A stretch of DNA of 64,000 nucleotides from JBCAXA01 sp038749025. GTDB lineage: Bacteria > Pseudomonadota > Gammaproteobacteria > Steroidobacterales > Woeseiaceae. Where the stretch lies: contig JBCDIL010000013.1 of assembly GCA_038749025.1 (NCBI GenBank), forward strand, positions 30,546 through 94,545, given 5' to 3'. Shown in pieces: positions 55,301 to 63,589 of this stretch. Both the position numbers and the translations under genes were made by a program. Positions within the stretch are counted from its first letter, which is position 1; every line of letters starts with the position of its first letter. Under the pieces are notes generated by a model. That model made no database searches. It saw only the letters and a program-made list of their open reading frames with translations, and was not told the origin of the DNA.

Positions 55301-58018
55301 TTAATGCGCTTCGTCCCAGTTCTGACCGCTGCCAACGTCGACCTTCAGTGGCACATCCAGCGCCGCCGCAGCCGTCATAAAATTGACAGTCTCGGCGGCC
55401 ACCGTCTCGACCAGGTCGGAACGAACCTCAAATACCAATTCATCGTGGACCTGCATGATCAGGCGCGCATCGACTTGCTCGCTTAAGAGCCAGTCATGCA
55501 CGCGTATCATGGCCCGCTTAATAATGTCGGCCGCCGTTCCTTGCATCGGCGCGTTGATGGCCGTTCGCTCGGCGTACTGGCGGCGCTGACTTTGCTTCGC
55601 GTTGATATCCGGCAAGTACAAGCGCCGCCCGAACACGGTGCTGACAAAACCGTGTTCATGGGCTTCGGCCCGGATTCGATCCATGTAGTCACGAACGCCC
55701 GGATAACGCTCGAAATAAGTGTCGATATAATTCTGCGCTTCTGCGCGACCAATGCCGAGCTGCTTGGCGAGACCAAAGGCGCTCATGCCGTAAATCAGTC
55801 CGAAGTTAATGGCCTTAGCGGAACGGCGCTCGTCGGCGCCAACGTCGTTGGGTGCGATCCCAAAGACCTCGGCCGCCGTCGCGCGATGCACGTCGCGGTC
55901 GTTGGCGAAGGCATCGGTCAGACCGCGGTCGCCCGACAGGTGAGCCATGATGCGCAGCTCGATCTGCGAGTAGTCAGCCGCAACCAACGTGTAGCCGTTG
56001 TGGGCGATGAACGCTTGGCGAATCCGGCGGCCTTCCGGTGTACGGATCGGAATGTTTTGCAAGTTCGGGTCTGATGATGACAAGCGTCCGGTCGCGGCGA
56101 CCGCTTGGTGATACGACGTGTGGATTCGACCGTCTGGGCCGACGTCGAGAGGCAGTTTATCGGTGTAGGTACTCTTTAGTTTCGACAAGCTCCGATACTT
56201 CAATATGACATCGGGCAATTCGTAATCTGCCGCCAACTCCGCTAACACGTCCTCAGCGGTCGACGGTTGACCCTTCGGTGTCTTGCGAAGAATCGGCAAG
56301 CCTTGTTGCTCAAATAGGATCTGCTGTAGTTGCTTCGGTGAACCGAGGTTGAAGGGGCCGCCCGCCAGACTATGCGCCTCACTCTCGAGCATCGTGACAG
56401 CCGCCGCCAACTCTGCCGATTGTGTCTGCAAGAGCTCGGTATCAATCGCGACACCGTTTTGTTCCATCGCGATAAGAACAGGGACTAACGGTTGCTCGAT
56501 ATCACGATAGACGTCGACGAGCGCTGGCGTCTTCTCGAGCTCTGCAGTGAGGTGTTGGTGTAGAGCGAGAGTTACCGCGGCATCTTCCGCCGCATAGGGG
56601 GCTGCCGTCTCCAACGGGATTTCGTTAAACGTTAGCTGTTTCGCGCCTTTGCCAGCCACGTCTTCATAATGAATCGTTGTTTTGGCCAAATACCGACGGG
56701 CGACGCTGTCCATATCATGGCGTGTCGCCGTTGAGTTCAGTACGTAGCTCTCCAGCATCGAGTCGTATTTGATCCCGCCGAGCGCGATGTCATAGCGCGC
56801 AAAGATGTGCGCGTCGTACTTTAAGTGGTGGCCGACCTTCGCGTGTTTGTCGCTCTCTAGCCAAGTCTTGAGTTCGCTGAGTACGAAGTCGCGGTCGAGC
56901 TGCGCCGGTGCGCCCGCGTAGTCGTGTGCCACGGGGATGTAACAGGCCGCGTCTGGCGTTACTGCTAAGGAAATACCAATCAGGTCCGCAGTCATGTAGT
57001 CGAGCGAATTGGTTTCGGTGTCGAGGGCCGTTATAGCAGCGCTATTGATCCGCTTTTTCCAGGCGTTAAAGGCCTTTTTGGTCAGCACGGTTTCGACGTC
57101 GAGCGTTGTATCCGGCGCCGGTTCGGGCGTGGCGTCATCCACGGTCGCTTGCTCGTCGAGCGACTTTAGCAGTGTGCGTAACTCCAGCGCTTCGTACAAC
57201 TCGCGTAAGGCATCTGTGTCTGCTGCCGAGGGTGCGAGGTCGTCCAGTTCAACCGGCAAAGTGACGTCGCGCGCGATGATGGTCAAGCGGCGCGATAGTT
57301 CGCAGGACTCACGGTGGTCGGCGAGCTTCTGGCCGAGCGACTTGGCGCCGCGTACCTTGACGTTAACCACGTCATCAAGCCGCTCGTACATCGCGTCGAT
57401 CGTGCCAAAGTGGCCGAGTAATGCGGCGGCTGTTTTCGCACCGACGCCGGGAACGCCGGGAATGTTGTCAGCGGTATCGCCGACCAACGCGAGGTAGTCG
57501 GCGATCTGCTCTGGCCAGACGTCAAACTTGGCTTTCACGCCCTCGCGATCGAGCGATTTCATTTGCATCGTGTCGATCAACGTGACCTCGTCACTGACCA
57601 GTTGCGCCAGGTCTTTGTCCGACGTCGAGACCAGGCAATCCATACCGGCGGCTGTGGCTTGGTCTGCCAGCGTGCCGATGACGTCGTCAGCTTCGACATT
57701 TGGCACGATCAGCAGCGGTAAGCCCATGGCTTTTATGATGTTGTGGAGCGGCTCGATTTGCGCTCGGAGGTCGTCGTCCATCGGCGGCCGATTGGCTTTG
57801 TATTCGGTATACATGTCGTCGCGAAACGTTTTGCCGGATGCATCGAATACAACGCCTATCCGCTGTGGCGATTCGTCACGGATAAGTTTGTTCAGCATGT
57901 TTAGTACGCCGTGGATCGCCCCGGTCGGTTCGCCCTTCGAATTGGTCAGTGGCGGTAACGCCAAAAACGCGCGGAACAAGTACGAGGAGCCATCGACCAA
58001 GACGAGTGAGCGACTCAT
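55301..58018 (-). CDS. polA: DNA polymerase I
   Basis: A 905-residue repair and Okazaki-fragment polymerase. Domains: 5'-3' exonuclease (residues 1-290, VDGSSYLFRAF, VEADDVIGTLA), 3'-5' proofreading exonuclease (about 310-500) with intact metal ligands in ALDTETNSLD, HLKYDAH and YAAEDAAVTL, and the polymerase domain with AADYSQIELRIMAHLSGD, RRSAKAINFGLIYG and MQVHDELVFEV. Its start overlaps the stop of the lptM gene (ATGA). Downstream lies the sRNA candidate. Confidence 0.97.
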   Translation of the reverse strand: MSRSLVLVDGSSYLFRAFLALPPLTNSKGEPTGAIHGVLNMLNKLIRDESPQRIGVVFDASGKTFRDDMYTEYKANRPPMDDDLRAQIEPLHNIIKAMGLPLLIVPNVEADDVIGTLADQATAAGMDCLVSTSDKDLAQLVSDEVTLIDTMQMKSLDREGVKAKFDVWPEQIADYLALVGDTADNIPGVPGVGAKTAAALLGHFGTIDAMYERLDDVVNVKVRGAKSLGQKLADHRESCELSRRLTIIARDVTLPVELDDLAPSAADTDALRELYEALELRTLLKSLDEQATVDDATPEPAPDTTLDVETVLTKKAFNAWKKRINSAAITALDTETNSLDYMTADLIGISLAVTPDAACYIPVAHDYAGAPAQLDRDFVLSELKTWLESDKHAKVGHHLKYDAHIFARYDIALGGIKYDSMLESYVLNSTATRHDMDSVARRYLAKTTIHYEDVAGKGAKQLTFNEIPLETAAPYAAEDAAVTLALHQHLTAELEKTPALVDVYRDIEQPLVPVLIAMEQNGVAIDTELLQTQSAELAAAVTMLESEAHSLAGGPFNLGSPKQLQQILFEQQGLPILRKTPKGQPSTAEDVLAELAADYELPDVILKYRSLSKLKSTYTDKLPLDVGPDGRIHTSYHQAVAATGRLSSSDPNLQNIPIRTPEGRRIRQAFIAHNGYTLVAADYSQIELRIMAHLSGDRGLTDAFANDRDVHRATAAEVFGIAPNDVGADERRSAKAINFGLIYGMSAFGLAKQLGIGRAEAQNYIDTYFERYPGVRDYMDRIRAEAHEHGFVSTVFGRRLYLPDINAKQSQRRQYAERTAINAPMQGTAADIIKRAMIRVHDWLLSEQVDARLIMQVHDELVFEVRSDLVETVAAETVNFMTAAAALDVPLKVDVGSGQNWDEAH

Positions 58019-58188
58019 TGGCGTTGGTCCTCGTCGGCCGATTCTTCCTCGGTGGGTGTTTGCTCGGTCGTTGCTGCGGGGACGCTGGTTGCCGGCGCAT
58101 CGTCGGGTAGGTACAGCGGCCCTTTTTGGCCACAGGCGGCAATGGCCATCAGAAACAGTGTGACGGGGGCAAATCGGTACGTACTCAC
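58015..58188 (-). CDS. lptM: LptM (YifL-type) small lipoprotein
   Basis: A 57-residue lipoprotein that helps the LptD/LptE translocon mature at the outer membrane. GTG start, short signal peptide (TYRFAPVTLFLMAIA), lipobox IAAC, and then the hallmark CGQKGPLYLP sequence of the LptM family directly after the lipidated cysteine. An acidic, Thr/Glu-rich tail follows. Its stop overlaps the polA start as ATGA, so translation of polA is coupled to it. In E. coli and Pseudomonas lptM is linked to lysA-dapF; here it lies between argH and polA. Confidence 0.9.
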   Translation of the reverse strand: MSTYRFAPVTLFLMAIAACGQKGPLYLPDDAPATSVPAATTEQTPTEEESADEDQRQ

Positions 58189-58263
58189 GGCGCGTCGTCC
58201 ATCGGTTCGGTCAATAGCCGACAGTGGCGCGCGCAGCGTTCGCTTGTCAATCTTGCCGTGCGC

Positions 58264-59463
58264 TTAGTCGCCAGTATCCGTGTAACGTTCGGCAATTTTC
58301 CGGTAGGCATCGCGAAAGCTGAGGCCATCCTCGGCGACTAAGCGGTTGGCCGCCTCGGCGGCGCCGGTGGCCGGGTCCAGGCGAATATTCTCGGGCACGA
58401 AACGCACGCCATCGAGCATCGCGCTCATTAAAGCTAACGATTCCAAGGTCAGGTCGATGCCCCGAAATAGCGGCGCCTTCAGCCGCTGTAGGTCGCGGTG
58501 GTAGCCTGACGTTAGTTTCGTCGTAATGATCAATGCCTCGTTCAATGCCCCAATCGCGCTTGCCGGTGCCGCGCGAATCAATTCGAGGACATCCGGGTTG
58601 CGCTTTTGCGGCATGATCGACGAGCCGGTCGTTAGCGAGTCAGGCAACCGTACAAACGCGAATTCCTGCGTGTAGTAGAGCAACAGGTCAGCGGCCAGGC
58701 GAGACAAGTCGTTCAGCGTCTGCACCGTTTCGAACAACACGGCCGCTTCGGCCTTGCCGCGCGATAATTGCACCGCCGTCACCGGCTCATGCACGCTCGC
58801 GAAACCGAGTTCGGTCGCTGTGGCTTGGCGGTCGATGGTGAGTGCTGGCGTGCCATAGCCGGCCGCACTGCCCAATGGGTTTTTGTCGATCCGCCGCTCG
58901 GCGGCGTTCAACGCTGCGCGATCGTCTACCAATTCGGCAATGAACCCGTTCGCCCAAAGTGCGACCGATGACGGCATGGCTTGTTGCAAGTGAGTGTAGC
59001 CCGGTAACGCGAGGTGACCGTCACGATCGGCTAGCGCACTGAGCGCGCCGCACACATCGGCAATGCCATCGTCCAGTGCGGTGACGGCATCTTTGAGGTA
59101 AAGACGCAGCGCGGCCAGCACTTGGTCGTTGCGCGATCGGCCGAGATGCACGCGCTTGCCGGCGTCGCCGATCGCGTTTGTCAGATGCTTCTCGAGTGCG
59201 GTGTGAACGTCTTCGTCCGCGAGTTCGATCGACCAGTCGCCATTTGCGTGGCTCGCGGCCAGTTGCTGCAGACCGGCGACAATGGCGTCGGTGTCGGTGG
59301 CGCTCAAATAACCGGCTTGATGAAGCATCCGTGCATGGCTCGCCGATGCTTTTGCATCGTAGGCGACCAAACGCGCATCTAGGCGATGGTCTTCCCCGGC
59401 TGTGAATGCCAGGACGCGGGCATCGAGAGCGGCGCCTTTGTCCCACAGTCGTGTGCCGCTCAC
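58264..59463 (-). CDS. argH: Argininosuccinate lyase
   Basis: Last step of arginine synthesis: argininosuccinate to arginine plus fumarate. The 399-residue protein is somewhat shorter than E. coli ArgH (457). The fumarase/aspartase signature is GSSIMPQKRNPDVLEL, and LGRSRNDQVL and LPGYTHLQQAMPSSV are substrate-site regions. It begins with GTG that overlaps the argB stop (GTGA). It is the last arginine gene of the operon; lptM follows 75 bases later. Confidence 0.95.
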   Translation of the reverse strand: MSGTRLWDKGAALDARVLAFTAGEDHRLDARLVAYDAKASASHARMLHQAGYLSATDTDAIVAGLQQLAASHANGDWSIELADEDVHTALEKHLTNAIGDAGKRVHLGRSRNDQVLAALRLYLKDAVTALDDGIADVCGALSALADRDGHLALPGYTHLQQAMPSSVALWANGFIAELVDDRAALNAAERRIDKNPLGSAAGYGTPALTIDRQATATELGFASVHEPVTAVQLSRGKAEAAVLFETVQTLNDLSRLAADLLLYYTQEFAFVRLPDSLTTGSSIMPQKRNPDVLELIRAAPASAIGALNEALIITTKLTSGYHRDLQRLKAPLFRGIDLTLESLALMSAMLDGVRFVPENIRLDPATGAAEAANRLVAEDGLSFRDAYRKIAERYTDTGD

Positions 59464-60380
59464 GAGGCTTGTTCCGCCGGCGTGAGAGCATCGGTGTCGT
59501 TGACGACCAACGTTCCCGTCCCCTCGTTGGTGAATACCTCCAGCAGTAACGAGTCGGCCAGACGGTGTGAAATCACGTGGACCCGGCGCACACCACCAGC
59601 GAGTGCGGCCGCGATCGCAACCGCCTTTGGCAGCATCCCATCGGCGAGCTTGCCTTCGTCAGTCAGTTTGGCGAGACCGGCCGTGTCGATGTACGAGATG
59701 AGCGAGCTCGGGTCTTTTGGATTATCGAGAATGCCGGGCGCACCGGTGCACAGAATCAGTTTTTCTGCATCAAGCTCGGCGGCGATCGCCGCGGCCACCG
59801 TGTCAGCATTGATGTTGAGGAGCTCACCGGAGCTATCCGCCGATAACGGGCTAACCACAGGCATCAGGCCGTTATCGAGCTGCTTTTGCAGCACGTCGGC
59901 ATTAACGCCGTCGATATCGCCGACATGACCATAGTCGACGGTACCCGCCGCTGTATCCACGGGCGGCCGGCGATGCGCGGAGATCAAGCCTGCATCGACA
60001 CCGCTCATGCCGACGGCCGGAATGCCGAGATCCCGGCAAACGGCCAATATCCTCGTGTTGATCTGCCCGTTCAACACCATCGTTGCGACAGCGAGGCTGC
60101 CATCGTCAGTCACGCGGCGACCCTCGACGAATTGGGCATCCACGCCGAGTGCGCTCGCGAGCTCGGTGGACTGCGGCCCACCGCCGTGGACAAACACGAC
60201 GCGAATGCCAACCTGATGCAACAGACCCACTTGTTCCATCAACGCGCGGGTCGATTCAGCATCCGCGAAGACCTCACCGCCGGCTTTTAGTACGAAGACC
60301 TTGCGCTTGAACAGTCGAATATACGGTGCCGCATGTTTGAGGGCGGAGACGACGATCGCCTTTTCGCGGTTATCGTTCAC
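59460..60380 (-). CDS. argB: Acetylglutamate kinase
   Basis: Phosphorylates N-acetylglutamate, the second step of arginine synthesis. A 306-residue amino acid kinase fold protein with FVLKAGGEVF and FVHGGGPQSTEL near the N-terminus, and LLNINADTVAAAIAAEL. The usual phosphate-loop GGG is kept, although KAGGE replaces the typical KxGG(N/S). N-acetylglutamate synthase is not fused to it. GTG start, one base after the argF' stop. No arginine-sensing N-terminal helix longer than about 15 residues is seen. Confidence 0.93.
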   Translation of the reverse strand: MNDNREKAIVVSALKHAAPYIRLFKRKVFVLKAGGEVFADAESTRALMEQVGLLHQVGIRVVFVHGGGPQSTELASALGVDAQFVEGRRVTDDGSLAVATMVLNGQINTRILAVCRDLGIPAVGMSGVDAGLISAHRRPPVDTAAGTVDYGHVGDIDGVNADVLQKQLDNGLMPVVSPLSADSSGELLNINADTVAAAIAAELDAEKLILCTGAPGILDNPKDPSSLISYIDTAGLAKLTDEGKLADGMLPKAVAIAAALAGGVRRVHVISHRLADSLLLEVFTNEGTGTLVVNDTDALTPAEQAS

Positions 60381-60381
60381 G

Positions 60382-61383
60382 TTACTTACCCAGCATCCGA
60401 TGCAACACCGCCATTTGCGCGAGCATTCGGTTACGCGCTTCGGCGATCACGACGCTGCGCGGCCCGTCGAGAATGCGATCGGCGACGACCACACCGCGGC
60501 GTACCGGCAGGCAGTGCATAAAGCGGCAATCGTCGTTAGCGTTATCGAACCACGGTTCATCGACGCACCAATCCGTTAGGTTGCGGCGCGCCTCAGCGTC
60601 ACCGTTTTTGTCGCCATAGCACGTGGTGGCCGACCAACTCTTCGCGTAGATAACGCTGGCGCCTTCCATCGCTTCGCGTCGGTCGGTTGTCTCGGTGACG
60701 CTGCCGCCATTGGCGGCAGCGAGGTTTTTGGCTTTCGCCATGATCGGTTCAGGCAGCGCGAAATTATCGGGCCGCAACACCGTGACGTCCATGCCGCGCT
60801 GCGCTGCCATCGTGACCGTTGCTGCAGGTACGGCTAGCGGCAGCGCTTTCGGGTGCCAGGCCCACGACAAAACGAACTTCGTGTTTTGTTTACCGATCGC
60901 CAAGTCGTCGAGCGTTTTCCAGTCGGCGAGACTCTGGCAGGGGTGGTTCATCGCCGATTCCATGTTGATGTAAGGCGTGTCGATCAAATCGGTCATGGCG
61001 CCGAATTCCACTTCGGCCAAATCGTCGGCGAGACTGCGCCGCTCGGCGAACGCGCGAATACCAATCGCGTCGCCGTAGGACGCGATCACCGGTACCGCTT
61101 CGCGAATATGCTCGGCCGCTGCGCCGTCCATAACGATGCCGGGTCGGCTTTCAAGGCCGTGGATCGACATGTCGGGCGAGATCACAAACGCACCGCCGCC
61201 GAGGCGCACCATAGCGGCTTGAAACGACGCGAGTGTTCGCAGCGATGGACTGAGAAACAACAACGCGAGGACTTTGCCTTCCAGTGCACGTGGCTCTGGG
61301 TGGTGGTCGAGCCGAGTGGCTAATTCGACCAGTGCCTCAACAGCCGGTGTGTCGAAATCAGCGAGATCGTTAAAGGCCTGCAT
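60382..61383 (-). CDS. argF': N-acetylornithine carbamoyltransferase
   Basis: Carbamoylates N-acetylornithine to N-acetylcitrulline, as in Xanthomonas, rather than ornithine. The 333-residue protein has SPSLRT (carbamoyl-phosphate loop), HPCQSLAD, WAWHPKALPLAV and HCLPVRRG. In the Xanthomonas enzyme Glu92 sets acetyl- against succinyl-ornithine specificity. The aligned residue here is Glu78 in HGLESRPGIVMDG, which predicts acetyl-ornithine as substrate. The pathway then needs an acetylcitrulline deacetylase, which is not in the window. Confidence 0.88.
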   Translation of the reverse strand: MQAFNDLADFDTPAVEALVELATRLDHHPEPRALEGKVLALLFLSPSLRTLASFQAAMVRLGGGAFVISPDMSIHGLESRPGIVMDGAAAEHIREAVPVIASYGDAIGIRAFAERRSLADDLAEVEFGAMTDLIDTPYINMESAMNHPCQSLADWKTLDDLAIGKQNTKFVLSWAWHPKALPLAVPAATVTMAAQRGMDVTVLRPDNFALPEPIMAKAKNLAAANGGSVTETTDRREAMEGASVIYAKSWSATTCYGDKNGDAEARRNLTDWCVDEPWFDNANDDCRFMHCLPVRRGVVVADRILDGPRSVVIAEARNRMLAQMAVLHRMLGK

Positions 61384-61388
61384 GGGGT

Positions 61389-62540
61389 TTATTCTCCAAG
61401 GTCTAACAGCGCATCGCGAAGCACTGCTACGTGGTCGGCGCCGAGTGTTAGGGGTGGCAGCAAACGGGTGACCGTCGGGTCGGCGCTGCCGCCGGTGAGA
61501 ATGCCGCGGTCGAGCAATGCACGGCGAAGCGCACCGCCGTCGCCGTCAGTGTGCAGGCCGATCAGTAACCCCATTCCGGACACAGCGCGAATCGGGCCAA
61601 CGCCCGCCAATGCTTGCAGTTCGGATTCGCGCGCCCGAACGTTGGCGAGTAGCCCCTCGTTATGAATCGTGTCGATCACGGCGCAGATCGCGGCCGCGGC
61701 GAGGGGGCCACCACCGAACGTAGTCCCTAGGTCGCCCTGGCGAAGGTCGGCCGCAATAGCGTCGGTTGTTAGCAGCGCCGCGCACGGAAAGCCGCCACCG
61801 AGCGACTTAGCGGCCGTGACCAGGTCGGCGGTTAAGCCGAGCCGCTCGGTCGCAAACCCGAAGCCACTGCGGCCGCAGCCGGTTTGTACTTCGTCGATTA
61901 TGACCAACGCGTTATGGGCATGAGCGCTCGTCGCCAACGCTGTCAAAAAATCAGGCGCTAAATCATAGGCTCCGGCGACCCCTTGCACCGGCTCAACGAT
62001 CACAGCCGCGGTCGCGTCGTCAATCGCTCCTTGTGCAGCCGCGACATCGTCCCGCGGCACAAACTCGACATCGAAGGGTGTGTCGGGGAAGCCGTACCAG
62101 CGACGCTGGCTGCCCCACGTAACTGCTGCGGCTGCCGCGGTGCGTCCGTGAAACGCATGTTCAACGGCGACGACCTTACGGCGACCGGTGAGTAAGCACG
62201 CTAAGCGCAGCGCATTCTCATTGACCTCCGCGCCGCTGTTGGCAAAGAACACGCGCGACAGCGGTGCTGGCGCCAAACTGAGTAAGGCTTCGGCGGCGCG
62301 CGCACGCGCATGCAGCGCGACAGCGTTTGATTGAAAGTGCAGCGCCTTACCGCCCAGCGCGCTCGCGAGCGCCGGGTGGTTGTAGCCCAATGCGCAAACG
62401 GCATGACCACCGTACAAATCAAGAATACGCCGACCGTCGGACGCCTCGACGAAAACGCCGTCGGCACCGACCAAGTCGAGATCAAGTTGGCCGTAAACCG
62501 GCAACATGACGCCGGCTTCATGTTCGCGAGGACTCGTCAT
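61389..62540 (-). CDS. argD: Acetylornithine aminotransferase
   Basis: PLP enzyme converting N-acetylglutamate semialdehyde to N-acetylornithine. A 383-residue class III aminotransferase with the PLP lysine in LVTAAKSLGGGFPC, the cofactor aspartate in IIDEVQTGCGRSG, and the N-terminal GRRILDLYGGHAVCALGYNH. The ATG at 62540 overlaps the argC stop (ATGA); an in-frame GTG four codons upstream is less likely. Confidence 0.93.
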   Translation of the reverse strand: MTSPREHEAGVMLPVYGQLDLDLVGADGVFVEASDGRRILDLYGGHAVCALGYNHPALASALGGKALHFQSNAVALHARARAAEALLSLAPAPLSRVFFANSGAEVNENALRLACLLTGRRKVVAVEHAFHGRTAAAAAVTWGSQRRWYGFPDTPFDVEFVPRDDVAAAQGAIDDATAAVIVEPVQGVAGAYDLAPDFLTALATSAHAHNALVIIDEVQTGCGRSGFGFATERLGLTADLVTAAKSLGGGFPCAALLTTDAIAADLRQGDLGTTFGGGPLAAAAICAVIDTIHNEGLLANVRARESELQALAGVGPIRAVSGMGLLIGLHTDGDGGALRRALLDRGILTGGSADPTVTRLLPPLTLGADHVAVLRDALLDLGE

Positions 62541-63589
62541 GTCCAGCCGCACGCCGGCGCGGTTAGTCCGGTTGTGTCAGCGAGGCCGAACAATCGGTTC
62601 ATCCATTGCACGGCACCGCCGGCCGCGCCTTTCACCAGATTATCGATCGCGGCGCTCACGGCGACGCTATTACCGTCGCTGGCGACGCTGATTTCGACGT
62701 AATTGCTACCGACAACGTGGCCTAAGCGGGCGGTACCGTCGCGCCGCACGCGCACAAACGGGGCCTCGGCGTAATACGCCTTGAAGCTTTCGCGAAGGTC
62801 ACCGGTCGAGACACTGCTCGTCAGAGGCGCTTGCAGGTTGACGATGATGCCGCGTGCAAAGGGGCCGCTATGGGGCACGAAGCGGACCTGGGTTTTTTGC
62901 CCGGTGGTCGTCGTCAAGACGCTATCGACTTCGGCAGCATGCCGATGCACCAGCGGTTTATAGCTGTAGAGATTAGCGTGGCGTTCCGGGTGGTGCGTCG
63001 TCGGCGTCGGCGTTTTCCCAGAACCGGTGCTACCGGTGATACCGGTGATGTACAAGTCCGGGCCGACCAATTCGGCAGCGACCAGTGGTGCCGCCGCGAG
63101 CAGCATCGCCGTCGCGAAACAACCGGGGTGGGCGACGTGTCGCGTCGCTGACTCCGCTGTTAACTCCGGCGGTGCGGCCGTGAATTGGGTCGCGAGCTCG
63201 GGTGCGCCATGCTCGCAGCCGTAGATTGCTTCGAAGCGTTTAAGGTCGGTAAAGCGAAAGTCAGCGGACACATCGACGATATGGGTACCGTTGCGAGCAA
63301 TCGCGTCGAACTCGGCGAGGAGTGTCGCCGATTGCCCGTGCGGTGCCGCCGAAAATACAGCGGCGGCGCGGGCCTCAGCCAACGTCGCCAGGGCTGTTTC
63401 GACGTTGACGAACGGCGTCTCGCCGTACAGGGGTGCGAGGTGCGCGAACTCGGAGGCGATCGTTTTTTCGCCCGGATCGCGGCTGATGGCGCCGGCCAGC
63501 TCGAAGCGCGGGTGGCTACCGATTAAACGTAGTAGCTCACCGCCGACGTAGCCGCTTGCACCGATCACAAACGCAGGAATCTCGCTCAT
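62537..63589 (-). CDS. argC: N-acetyl-gamma-glutamyl-phosphate reductase
   Basis: Reduces acetylglutamyl phosphate to the semialdehyde. A 350-residue protein with N-terminal Rossmann motif GASGYVGGELL, catalytic cysteine in HPGCFATAML, and a base histidine in FVPHSGPFARG. Its start overlaps the stop of the upstream partial gene (ATGA), and its stop overlaps argD (ATGA), so translation is chained. Confidence 0.94.
   Translation of the reverse strand: MSEIPAFVIGASGYVGGELLRLIGSHPRFELAGAISRDPGEKTIASEFAHLAPLYGETPFVNVETALATLAEARAAAVFSAAPHGQSATLLAEFDAIARNGTHIVDVSADFRFTDLKRFEAIYGCEHGAPELATQFTAAPPELTAESATRHVAHPGCFATAMLLAAAPLVAAELVGPDLYITGITGSTGSGKTPTPTTHHPERHANLYSYKPLVHRHAAEVDSVLTTTTGQKTQVRFVPHSGPFARGIIVNLQAPLTSSVSTGDLRESFKAYYAEAPFVRVRRDGTARLGHVVGSNYVEISVASDGNSVAVSAAIDNLVKGAAGGAVQWMNRLFGLADTTGLTAPACGWT

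Noticed and set aside
60382..61383. Conventional ornithine carbamoyltransferase or aspartate carbamoyltransferase
   Set aside because: The HPCQ, VMDG and Glu78 context and the lack of an ornithine SMG loop fit the acetylornithine enzyme instead.
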